Origin: Plasmodiophora brassicae
Lineage: Eukaryota; Endomyxa; Phytomyxea; Plasmodiophorida; Plasmodiophoridae
Reading direction: 5' to 3'
Assembly (NCBI GenBank): GCA_039704465.1
Contig: JASFAU010000009.1
Span: forward strand, 930,001-994,000
Length of the DNA stretch: 64,000 nucleotides
Shown here: one piece after another, positions 1-9,249 of the stretch
Numbering within the stretch: position 1 is the first letter of the stretch
Layout of the letters: each line of letters opens with the position of its first letter
Made by a program: the position numbers and the translations under genes
Notes under the pieces: generated by a model
The model's input: only the letters and a program-made list of their open reading frames with translations
What the model was told of the DNA's origin: nothing
The model's database searches: none

Positions 1-49
1 CTGTACAAATGTCATCTGATAGTATGCGGTACGAAGGATTCATATGAAG

Positions 50-301
50 GTTCACACGCCGGAGCAAGTCGCCGTCGGTGCTGTCATTGGAATTGGCGTT
101 GCTGTCGTGTGGAACCTATTCGTGCATTGCGTTATCCGGCCGCGCGCGTTCGACATCCTGCAACGATCACACCTGGGTCGACGTTTGTTGATCCGCGATT
201 GTTCCCACGTCGGGTGCATTACGCGTTTCGAATACGACGCCGTCATGAATGCACCAAACTCTGCATTCACAAGATTGCATCATTGTTCTAAAACCGAATG
301 A
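50..301 (+). CDS. DOLPP1: Dolichyldiphosphatase, last exon only (gene runs off the left edge)
   Basis: This is the C-terminal exon of a PAP2-family enzyme that removes a phosphate from dolichyl diphosphate in the ER membrane and so recycles the lipid carrier of N-glycosylation. The translation opens with V-H-T-P-E-Q-V-x-V-G. That fits the last PAP2 signature, in which the His is catalytic. A transmembrane segment follows, then a tail containing LLIRD and RFEYD, as at the end of DOLPP1/CAX4 proteins; TGA is at 299-301. An ATG at 44 lies just before the exon but is probably intronic, because the homology starts at the AG acceptor ending at 49 and upstream exons must lie outside the window. The ending ...NAPNSAFTRLHHCSKTE is poorly conserved. 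The assignment is from recalled family features. Confidence 0.6.
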   Translation, partial: VHTPEQVAVGAVIGIGVAVVWNLFVHCVIRPRAFDILQRSHLGRRLLIRDCSHVGCITRFEYDAVMNAPNSAFTRLHHCSKTE

Positions 302-577
302 TATTCCGAAATTCTCACTTCCCTTGACGAAACGTTTGGGGACACTATCCAGGCCAGCACGTGCTTCAACTCCCAGAGAGCCATTGTTCCCAAGTCACTG
401 GTTTGCTTCACGGTGCTGTGAAACCTGCGAACGCCTCAGACGCCTCGACAATGCCACAAGAGGGATGGCCGGTCGAAAATCTAGGTGCTTGCTGCTCAGC
501 TTAGTACTGGGGTACGGCGATCCGGTCCCACGATATCGACCATAATTTATGCTCAGTTGCATTGAGGGAGGGAGTCG
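302..577. other. Intergenic, no gene seen
   Basis: About 280 nt between the dolichyldiphosphatase stop and the first ATG of the LRR gene. Only short overlapping frames without family resemblance are present. It probably holds the promoter and 5' leader of the next gene. Confidence 0.4.
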
Positions 578-2470
578 ATGACAGTACGACACAGGACAGT
601 CACCGATGTGCTGCATGAGCATCTGCGCCTGATTGGCATCGAACACGATGTCCTTCGAGGTTACCGGGTCGTTAGCCAAGGTCGGTCCCGTCTACAATGC
701 CGCGTTACCTATCCACGTTCTGAAGCCGAAACCAACAGGAGACGATGTGCAGTACCTGCAGAAGTGGACGTCCGACAGACTTTACGAATTGCGAGCTCTG
801 CTGCTAAAGAAAGGTATTCGCTCTCCACCGAACATCCGAATCATCGTAACTTTTCTGGGTACAGAATGCCGAGAGTGTCGGTCGTTCTTCAAGGGCGTCC
901 TCGTCTTTTCCTCGATGTGCATTGAGAAGGTCGGACATTGGTCTGGCTTGTAGACAGCGTTTGACCTATGGCGCTCTGCGAAGATGGATGAACTCCTGGT
1001 TAAGCTTACCCAGCTGCATCGTCTGGTCTTGAACGACAATCGTCTGAAACAGATCGACTGTATCCCTCCTGAACTTACCGAGCTATACGCATGCGGGAAC
1101 AGGTAGGCATGACACCTTGCTAATTCGTGCCCGCGTCGGTACTGATTACGCCCCACTTGTGCAGGATCACTGACCTCTGTGCCACCCCTGTTCTCGCATC
1201 ATCGTCACTGGTCACGCTCGACCTATCGTATAACGCGATCAAGACCATTGGCCCGTCTGCGCTGTTACACAACGTTTGTCGCGAATGAATGGATGATATA
1301 TGCCGACGTGACGCTCGGGTAGGTGCAGAACCTGAATCTGGCGTTCAATAACATCACCGACCTCGGCAGTACGATATCCACAATCGCTGCAATGCCACGA
1401 TTGCGCTCGCTGCGTCTGGACCATAATCCAATCTCTATCTTGTTCGCGTACCGCCAGCGAATACTTCGTGCAGCCGCCGCTCTTGAGACACTCGACCTGG
1501 TTCCAATTAGGCCTGAGGCTCGCAACCAATCTAGCCGGGAACCGCCTCCAACGCCATGTAAGCCACGTCGTTATCGTCCGACGCGTTCCGTCATTGATCG
1601 TTGGTTCAGGTGTCCTTACCGACGTCGTTCTTCTTTCCATTCGAATCACGTCAGCAACGCACGCTCCACCTGAGTTGCCCGTCGAGGATACGGCTCGCCC
1701 GAACGGATTCGAAGAACGGTCTCTTACAGCTGTTCAACTCGTTCCAGGGAAGAACTAACGCGTTCTCGTCCTGCTCAGGGTGCTATACCATTGCGAGATT
1801 CGCTTCCCGGGACAAGACACGGCCATGTCCGTCACGAATGACGTGGAAGCAGATCCCGAAACCGGCACCATCATGTTTAACGCGGTTCACGAGATCCAGT
1901 TTCGCCCATCGGAAACCTGGAGAGATTACCTCATGCGTATGCCGCCGTCGTCGCGTTCGCTGCGATTGTGTTAACATCCCTGTTCAGTCCTGGGTTTACG
2001 AGTCTGCCTCTACCGACGAACGGTGACAACATACCAAGCATCGGAGACACCCGAAGACGAGTCCACATGGCGGCAAGTCCGTTATGAGCACGAGGTACGC
2101 ACGACTGTGCCTGTCAATCGATAGAACGAAATTCTGGCTTATGTTTCATCGTCAGCAATTGGTTGGGTGCGTCCGGATGGACACTCGGCACGTTTTCAGG
2201 TGCGATCCATCATCCGTGTTTGTGTCGCTCCTCCAAGGCGACGCGTCGTGCCCTCTCCAGAATGTGTCCGAAGGTGCCCAAACGCACCGGTGGAGTCCCC
2301 TGCTCTGCTGTTTAACCAGGTTGCCTAGGAGACGACCCACGAACGAAATGGGCAGTTGGCCTGGGCGATCGGACGACGAGTTCATTGACCATTGCGTTGG
2401 CGATCAACGGGAGTTTAGCGTCGCCACCTTCCCAACCAGAAGAACCATGAACCCGCCGAGGATGGATTAA
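578..2470 (+). CDS. Leucine-rich-repeat protein resembling LRRC43, multi-exon
   Basis: Exons give successive LRRs (LVLNDNRL, LDLSYNAI, LNLAFNNI, LRLDHNPI) and then the LRR-cap pattern AYRQRILRAAAALETLD. Separated C-terminal blocks follow: CEIRFPGQDTAM, and FNAVHEIQ...TWRDYLM leading into LGLRVCLYRR. The order of LRRs, YxxxY/F block and late HEI/RDxL block matches LRRC43, a protein linked to motile cilia. Introns that restore frame are seen at about 1103-1164, 1558-1609, 1741-1778 and 1938-1987. A further intron at 2095-2155 would extend the protein to a TAA at 2468-2470; without it the stop is TAG at 2122-2124. The first exon and start (ATG 578 or 633) and the splice between about 655 and 690 are unresolved, as are those around 1270-1325 and 1500. 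A flagellar role is inferred; the LRR identity is secure. Confidence 0.55.
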
Positions 2471-2691
2471 ACGATGGGCCCTTGGACGTCTAGAGAACTT
2501 GACGTGGGGGTCATGACGCCGGATAGGGCCCTCTGCCATACCGGTCGGATCTCTGCGATGAGTCATCGGCCCGATGTGTTCCTGGCTACTCTGCATGTGA
2601 CTCCTGACGCTTCGTTCAGCGTGGCGTCACGGCTCGTGACGGTCTAGTCGGTGTCATTAGTTAAATTCGCGCGTCGCCCTTATTACACCCC

Positions 2692-3579
2692 ATGGCACGA
2701 CTGTCGTCTTCGTCGCGTGCGTCGCCATGCAAGCGCATGCTCGTGCCGCTGATCGTGCTGGTCGTTATCGTCGGCATCATCATGATCATCATCTACTTCA
2801 CGGTCATCAAGCCGAAGCAGAACCTCTCGAACGTCGGCAAGTGGGATCCGAACCGCCCTATCCACAGTTTCAACTACTGCGGCAACTCGAAGACGATCGC
2901 GTTGACCTTCGACGACGGCCCCGATCTGGTCGGTACGCCGAACGTCCTGGCTGACCTGAAGGCCCTGAACGTCAAGGCGACCTTCTTCATGTCGCCGTCC
3001 GTGAACAGCGTGCCCACCCAGCAGCAGTGCGACCTGGTGAAGATGATCCTGCAGCAAGGGCACAGCGTCCAGTCGCACTCGTGGGACCACACCGACTTCC
3101 TGCAGAAGACGGGCCAGGACGTGTACAACAACCTCAAGACCGTCTACGACTGGATCTCGCACTGCTCTGGGCAGTCGCCGTTCAACGAGCTGTCCATGTT
3201 CCGGCCGCCGTTCGGCTCCATGAACCCGGAGTACGCCGCCTTCGTCAGCAAGCTCGGATACACGCTCGCCTCCTGGAACGTCGACTCGCTCGACTACTCC
3301 AGCAACTCGCCTCAGCAAGTCTACCAGAACATCCTGTCCGGGTTCCAGACGCTCGGCGGCACCGGCAGCGTCATCACGCTGATGCACGATTCGCACTACA
3401 TCCCGGGCGTCGCCCAGGGCGTCCTCCAGCAGGTCGTCCCGTACTTCAAGTCGCAAGGGTACCAGTTCGTCACCATGCCAGAGTGCTACGCCAACTGCCA
3501 CCAGAACGTCTGCCTGGACCCTGTCACCGTCTGGCCCGGCACCTGGGACACCTCGGGCACGTTCGCCGCCTCGCTGTAA
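2692..3579 (+). CDS. Membrane-anchored polysaccharide (chitin) deacetylase, CE4 family
   Basis: A 295-residue single-exon protein. A basic N-terminus and one hydrophobic segment (about residues 18-38) make it a type II membrane protein with the catalytic NodB domain outside. The CE4 motifs are in order: TFDDGPD (about 74-80, catalytic Asp and metal Asp), SHSWDHTDF (metal-binding His pair), RPPFG (about 167-171), SWNVDSLDYS, and LMHDSH (last catalytic His). The enzyme would hydrolyse N-acetyl groups of chitin or related glycans, either remodelling the cell's own wall or masking it from a host. It ends with a Cys-rich tail. It lies tail-to-tail with a paralogue only about 150 nt away. Substrate is inferred from family; CE4 membership is certain. 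Confidence 0.9.
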   Translation: MARLSSSSRASPCKRMLVPLIVLVVIVGIIMIIIYFTVIKPKQNLSNVGKWDPNRPIHSFNYCGNSKTIALTFDDGPDLVGTPNVLADLKALNVKATFFMSPSVNSVPTQQQCDLVKMILQQGHSVQSHSWDHTDFLQKTGQDVYNNLKTVYDWISHCSGQSPFNELSMFRPPFGSMNPEYAAFVSKLGYTLASWNVDSLDYSSNSPQQVYQNILSGFQTLGGTGSVITLMHDSHYIPGVAQGVLQQVVPYFKSQGYQFVTMPECYANCHQNVCLDPVTVWPGTWDTSGTFAASL

Positions 3580-3725
3580 CGTCTGACTGACAACCATCCC
3601 TAAATACACGCGCCAGCCAGGTAACCGAACACACAAATGCCCTTGCCATCACGCGATCGCCGGTACCTGAATGAGAGGGAACGGAAGCAGCAACTCGTGC
3701 TCGGATTACATAACGTTTGTTCCGT

Positions 3726-4559
3726 TTAGAAAGGTTGGTCGTATACGCCGGGCCAGATGCGGCCGGGCGTCTGGCAGACCGGGTCGGTGCACATCTTCCG
3801 GCACTCGTCCATGGTGACGAACGAGTACCCGAGGCCGGTGAAGTACTGGTGGATCAGTTCGAGGCTGCCGGCCGCCTGCCCTTCCTTGTACCGCTTGTCG
3901 TGCATCAGCAGGATGGCGGACCCGTTGCCGTTCAGGGCCGTGAACCCCTTCTGGACGTTGGCCAGGATGCGATCCGGCTTGATGCCCGTGTAGTCGTCGG
4001 TATCGATCGTCCAGGTGACGATGTCGTACCCGAGGCCGCTGATGTACTTGGCGCGGGCGGGCTCCAGGTTGCCATACGGCGGGCGGAACATGCTGACAAC
4101 GGGCGCGTCCTGTCCAGCACACTTCCGGATCCACTCCTCGTTCCTGCTCAGGTTGTCGTCGACCTCCTCGGGCGATTTCAGCAGGAAATCGGTGTGGTCG
4201 TACGAGTGCGACTGGACGACGTGGCCTTCGTCGACGACGGTCTTGACGAGGTCGCATTGCTGCTGGGTCGGTTCGCCGTCGACCGCCGGCGACATGAAGA
4301 ACGTGGCCTTGATGCCCAGCCGCTTCAGGTCGGCGAGCACGTTCGGCGTCGTGGACGGTTCCGGCCCGTCATCGAAAGTCAGGGCGATGACGGGTCGGTC
4401 CCCGCACCAGTTCATGGAATGCAATGACGAGTACGGTTTCCGTTCGTTGGACGACGCGTCGCCGTTCGCGTGCTTGTTCCGGACCGAATAGTAGACGATC
4501 GGGGCGACGATACAGGCGATGATGAGGAACGCCAGGAGAATACGGCACAGGGAATTCAT
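3726..4559 (-). CDS. Membrane-anchored polysaccharide (chitin) deacetylase, CE4 family, paralogue
   Basis: A 277-residue product from the ATG at 4559. An upstream in-frame ATG at 4712 would add 51 residues before the hydrophobic anchor and is less likely. Features are a TM segment at about residues 7-25, TFDDGPEPS, SHSYDHTDF, RPPYGN, TWTIDTDDY and LLMHDKRY, so every CE4 catalytic and metal-binding motif is kept. It shares with its neighbour the signatures TPNVLADLK, ATFFMSP and PTQQQCDLVK, so the two arose by duplication and now face each other tail-to-tail. The likely role is deacetylating chitin-like polymer at the cell surface. No intron is seen. Confidence 0.9.
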   Translation of the reverse strand: MNSLCRILLAFLIIACIVAPIVYYSVRNKHANGDASSNERKPYSSLHSMNWCGDRPVIALTFDDGPEPSTTPNVLADLKRLGIKATFFMSPAVDGEPTQQQCDLVKTVVDEGHVVQSHSYDHTDFLLKSPEEVDDNLSRNEEWIRKCAGQDAPVVSMFRPPYGNLEPARAKYISGLGYDIVTWTIDTDDYTGIKPDRILANVQKGFTALNGNGSAILLMHDKRYKEGQAAGSLELIHQYFTGLGYSFVTMDECRKMCTDPVCQTPGRIWPGVYDQPF

Positions 4560-4873
4560 GTTCGTTGCTGACGTTCGATGTTCCAAATGAATAACAGTTA
4601 TGAGAGGGCCCGTTTCAGGATACACACCACTGGCAACGCCCAGCGTGACGCAACAGTGGAGGTTCGGTGATGACGCCACCCTCGTATTATCACGCGATCG
4701 CTGGTGACTCATCGCTGGGCACCGTTGGGCGACCGTACAGGGGCCCGGAAGGATGGCGATCGTCCACCGAACAACGTGTCGAGCACGACAGCCACCTCGC
4801 GTTCGCCATCCGCGTTGCGGCCCCGCCTGCGCCTATCGCGAACCCGATGCCGATGTCGTCGCCTAGGCCATGT
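4560..4873. other. Intergenic between CE4 start and SUA5 stop
   Basis: Roughly 310 nt holding the upstream region of the minus-strand deacetylase and the 3' flank of the SUA5-like gene. No additional gene or repeat is recognised. Confidence 0.4.
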
Positions 4874-5975
4874 TTATACAATCGTCGAACTCGCTTTCAG
4901 CAACCGGTTCATGATCGCCTGTCCGAGGCCGTCACTGGGGAAGCCGTACGCCACGATCACGTCGACGTCGTCGCACTGCTCGAACGACCGCAGGCACGCG
5001 TACAACGCCCTGGCCACGGATGACGCGTCGCCCGCCGTCCCGCACGTCACGAGCCGGTCCCCAGCAACAACGCGGTCGCCACCGGAAGCAGGCGTCAGCA
5101 CGGCAACACGTTGCCGGCTCTGTTCTTGCAACTCGTGAACGTATCGTTGCACAGCGGCGTTGTCGTCGCCCTTCACGTAGTGCAGCGGTATGCTCGGGGC
5201 GTAATGTGTGTACTTCATACCTGGAGCACGAGGCGTTGCTGCCGTCGTTGTCGTGCCGTCGTGGGCGACGACGCGGTCGTGACCGACGACGCGACGAAGC
5301 GCGTCGAGCGTGACGCCACCAGGGCGCAGGACGACGTACGGTTCTCGGGAGCAGTCGACGACTGTGGATTCGAGGCCGACGCCGGTGTCGCCACCGTCGA
5401 GGACGCCGGCAATGACGCCGCCCAGGTCCCGGAACACGTGGTCGGCGTTCGTCGGGCTCGGCTTGCCGCTGAGATTGGCGCTCGGCGCGGCAACCGGGAC
5501 GGCGCACGCGCGAAGCAGCGCTAGCGCGTGGTCGTGATCGGGAACGCGGACGCCGACCGTGTCGAGGCCGGCGGTGACAAGCGGTGATAGCGGCGCCGCG
5601 TGCCTCAGAACGATCGTTAGAGGGCCAGGCCAGAACGCGGACGCCAACGCCGAGAAATCGCGCTCGACGGCATCGTTATCAATGGCGACCAGGCGCCGTG
5701 CGGCGTCCGCATCGGGGACGTGGACGATCAGCGGGTTGTCGGATGGGCGGCCCTGCAACCGGTTTAGACGGGCGCCGCGTGAGGCAGGCACAGCGCGCGC
5801 GACGAACTTTGGCATCAAAGATGCGCTTGACGGCTGTGTCGGAGAGGGCGTTCGCCCCAGCGCCATAGACGGTCTCGGTCGGGAATGCGACGACGTCGCC
5901 GGACCGTATGGCGGCGGCCGCTGCGTCGATGTCGGCCAGCCGCCAGCGTTGCGTCATGCGTCTCGGCAGGCGCAT
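4874..5975 (-). CDS. SUA5: Threonylcarbamoyl-AMP synthase, SUA5 type
   Basis: It makes threonylcarbamoyl-AMP from Thr, bicarbonate and ATP, the first step of t6A at position 37 of ANN-decoding tRNAs. There are two exons with an intron at 5753-5807 (GTTCG...TTGCAG) in phase 0. The first exon carries VVAFPTETVYGAGANA and KRIFDAK, continuing into GRPSDNPLIVHV; together they form the YrdC core. Further on are PSANLSGKPSPT and the GLESTVVDC / LRPGG block. The C-terminal half starts with GMKYTHYAPSIPL, the linker and domain that separate SUA5 from the shorter YRDC. The start may be ATG 5975 or 5957, and the frame stays open upstream, so a longer targeting sequence is possible. It is transcribed divergently from the 6471 gene. 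ELP2 at 54.6 kb is another tRNA-modification gene. Confidence 0.92.
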
Positions 5976-6470
5976 GGGAAAGTTGCGCGACTGGCCGCAC
6001 TGCGCAGCTGCAGCTGCCCCGCAGCGGAACACGTCGCCGGTGACGTGGACAGTGGACTTGCACGTTGCAACGTGATCCTCAGTCGGGCGTGTCGTCCTCC
6101 TCATTGGGGGGTTGTTCCGGATTGCAGCGTGACCGATCGCGGCTCGTCGCTGGTGAGATGTGTTGCGGGTTCGACGTCGTCGGTGCGCTCCTCGGGGCCG
6201 CCTTGTCTCTCGCTCACTCGCATAGGTTCCGATCGTGACCCGAATGGCAGGGAAGGGAGACTGATGACTGACGATGAGTGGTGAGTGATGGCTGTGATGC
6301 CTTACGAGGCGATGGAGTTGCTCCCTGTTGGTTCGGGTAAATATAGCGCACCGAAACCGCATCCTCGGATGCAAGTTACCACCAATCTCGGATCGGTGAT
6401 TCCAATGGGCGGGATGAACCGTACCCCGACGGGTTAATCCTTCCGGCGGCACCACAACCACTCGACGACG
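5976..6470. promoter_or_regulatory. Divergent promoter region between SUA5 and the HEAT-like gene
   Basis: About 500 nt separate two divergently transcribed starts. An AT-rich patch GGTAAATATAGCGC lies at about 6337-6350 in otherwise GC-rich DNA. No conserved gene is visible, although the SUA5 frame remains open through part of it. Confidence 0.35.
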
Positions 6471-9213
6471 ATGCCATCGCCTGAAGACTCTGCATCGTCG
6501 TGCGGGCGCGGGTCGTCGATTGCAGAACCGTCGCCAGACTTGCCTGCCCCGCCTAGGACTGCCCTAGTCTCCATACTCAATCGCCGATCGGCGCCACCCG
6601 TCGATGTTGCCGTGCCTTCCGCGGGTCGTCTGACGGATGCTGCTTTGAACCTGCTCCAGGCGGCGGCTGCATGTGATTCGTCGGACGACGCAGCGTCGCT
6701 CTTACTTCGCCTGATCACCCACATCGAACACACCAGGTACCACGCTTCTTCGGTAGCCACCCATCAGCCCGTAATGCCATGCAGCGTGCACGAAGCGAAG
6801 GTAGAGCCATTATCGTGCCCGGACGGGCGCGCCGCTCCCAACGCAATGGTCGCCTCTTGCCGCACGCTCTTGACGAAATTCCCCAGGGATCCGCACGTCC
6901 AGATAAACCTGGCATCCGTGCTGATTCGATTGGCAGCCATCAACGACGAGGACTTGGAGCCGGCCGTCAAATTCCTCACCACCGATTGCGTCAGATCTAT
7001 TCCGTCTGCCACATTCGACGCCCTCGGAAACGCGCTTCCCACACTGCTCGAACAGGTCCATAACGACTCAGGTACTTCCACTTGCCTTGCCGTTGCCGGT
7101 TCTGGGCCCTAACGTGCGTGCAACAGACCTAAACGGGTTGCTAACGATACTGTTGAAGTTAGCCGCGCATCCTTGGTATTACCAAAGTGCCATTGACGTC
7201 GTCATCGGGGAGATCCATCGCGTTGTCCACCTGTGGGCATCGTTGGCACCTGGGTCCTTGCCGAAATACTTTCGCCTGCTTGCCCTCCTGGCCCAACACA
7301 GTGCTGTCACCCTGGATCTGTTTCTTGACTATGTTCCATGCCTGGTCGGCCATGTCATTGTCAGAACAGCGTCGAGCCGCATCCGCGATGTGACCTCAAT
7401 GACCGATTCTGAATCGCACGTCTTCCTGGAGGCTCTACGACTTATCGCATCCTTATCGTCGCACTCGTCGACGTTGGCGGACGCGTTCGCCAGCGCTCTC
7501 TTCGACCTGGTCATCAACGAACTGATCCGTGGCCCGCGCCTCCGAATGGATCGGGCGTCCTGCACGGCGCGAACCGCTCTCGCTCCACGACGCGAGCGAC
7601 TCTGCCGACTGTTTGATGTCGCCAACGGAATCCTGTCTACATCGACAATGAATCTGTTACAGGATGACAGCACCTGCGAAAAGGTCAAACGTGGCGTCGT
7701 TGACGTAACGTCAGCCGCGTTCCCAGTCTTTGCCGGGCCCGGCTGTGCCCTTATGTTAACATTGTACAAGAAGCGCGGCGCTTGCGCCGACACTGTATGG
7801 ACGGGTCCATTGGGTCTCGTCGAACTCGTTCAGCAGATATCGCGTATGATCCTGGCACACGAACGCACGACTGCGCCAGGCATTGGTGCTGTCGAAGCGT
7901 TCGTGAACGTTATTCGACTTGTCGTGCACTGTTCATCCTCGTCGACGGCACCGCCTCCCGATATAGATTACGAACGCGTTCTAAAGGTCACGACGAAACG
8001 ACTGCTGGAGACCGTCGCCGCTGTCGATCACTGGGCGGTGCGTTCGGAAGCCCTGAACGCGCTTTCCGTGCTCGGCGCCTCTCGGTACCCATCACTGGTC
8101 ACCGCGCTTATTGCGAACGCGACGAAATCGTTTCGACATCACCTGCACGACTCGGCGACGGCGCTGATTCATATCGCGTTCCGGATCGTCGCGAACGATC
8201 TGGGCGCAGAGCACAAGGATCTGGACCCGGCGGGGATTATCGGCGGCATCACCGGCCTACTTGAATCATGCAATGACGCCAGCGAACGCGACAGCGACCC
8301 GCTGATCGAGAACGCGGACGGAATCACCCGGGTACGCCAGGCTTGCGTCAAGTTCCTGCACCTGGCGTGGCGAAATGCTGCACTGTGGGATGCGGTTATG
8401 GCGTTGCCGACCGCACGAGTCCGCCTTTTACTCGTGAAGACGCTACTAGGCGAGTTCGTCGCTGCGGTCGAGCCAGCCAGCAACGACGTGACCACGGGCG
8501 CCGCCATTGAACAGACGCCTTTGGCGTTCGACGTTGGCGTCGTCCTCGGTGCTCTCGACGACCTGACGGTAATCGCCGAAGCGGCGGCGTTCACCTCCCA
8601 GCTCGAGGCCAGTGTCGGCGTCAGCGGGGCCGTTGGCCAAGAGCAGCGACTTCGTGCACATCTGCAGCGCATCAGGTTCCGGTGCATTGTCCAGATCGCA
8701 GACACAGTCGCCGGCGACCGCAAGCGGGACGTTGTTCGCCGCCTAGTCGACAGCGCCGACAATCTACAGGCCTGGCTGGCGCTGCCCGATGGGCGCACCA
8801 TCGAAGACATCGTCGCACGCGAATCGGCACCATGGTGCGATGACGACGCCAACGGTCGTCGTCCGCTGCACCTGGTGCCTATGCAGGTCGAGCACGCACC
8901 CAGCGTGCACCGTCTATTGAGGGGCGCGCAGCACTCGGAGGAGCACTGGCGTCAGGTCGCTGCACAGGAGGTCAGGCCGCCGGGCGAGCGACACTTCGTT
9001 GTCCGTGCGGGCCCAGGCCCGGACATTGTAGCAGTCGCCGGGGTCGCTCCCGACCCCAACGACGCTGACGTTGCTCTGGTCCACACGTTCGTGGTCGACG
9101 ATACGATCGATGCCCAGGACCTGTACGACGCCCGCCTGGATCTGATCTCGCACATCACGCGACGGGCTGGAAGGTCAGTAGGCGGGATGATGCGGTTGTT
9201 GGGGAAGGTGTGA
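6471..9213 (+). CDS. Large helical-repeat (HEAT/ARM-like) protein with a GNAT-like C-terminal region
   Basis: Two exons join across a clean intron at 7072-7126 (GTACTT...CTAAC...CAACAG, phase 1), giving 895 residues. A low-complexity Pro/Ser-rich N-terminus is followed by about 600 residues of alternating amphipathic helices (LLxLLxxL, ALNALSVLG, TALIHIAFRIV), the look of an alpha-solenoid. The last 110 residues change character. They contain a beta-rich stretch HFVVRAGPGPDIVAVAGVAPDPNDADVALVHTFVVDD, shown here only as a landmark split by PGPD, followed by a helix, reminiscent of a GNAT acetyltransferase core. A GNAT pyrophosphate loop (Q/RxxGxG/A) is not clear, so catalytic activity is doubtful. 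No named family was recognised. The next gene starts 37 nt downstream on the same strand. Confidence 0.6.
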
Positions 9214-9249
9214 ACGTCAGGCCTGTGATGCTGCAGGCGACGGCTGCGG

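Noticed and set aside
2683..3636. 317-codon minus ORF opposite the first CE4 gene
   Set aside because: Antisense shadow of a highly conserved deacetylase.
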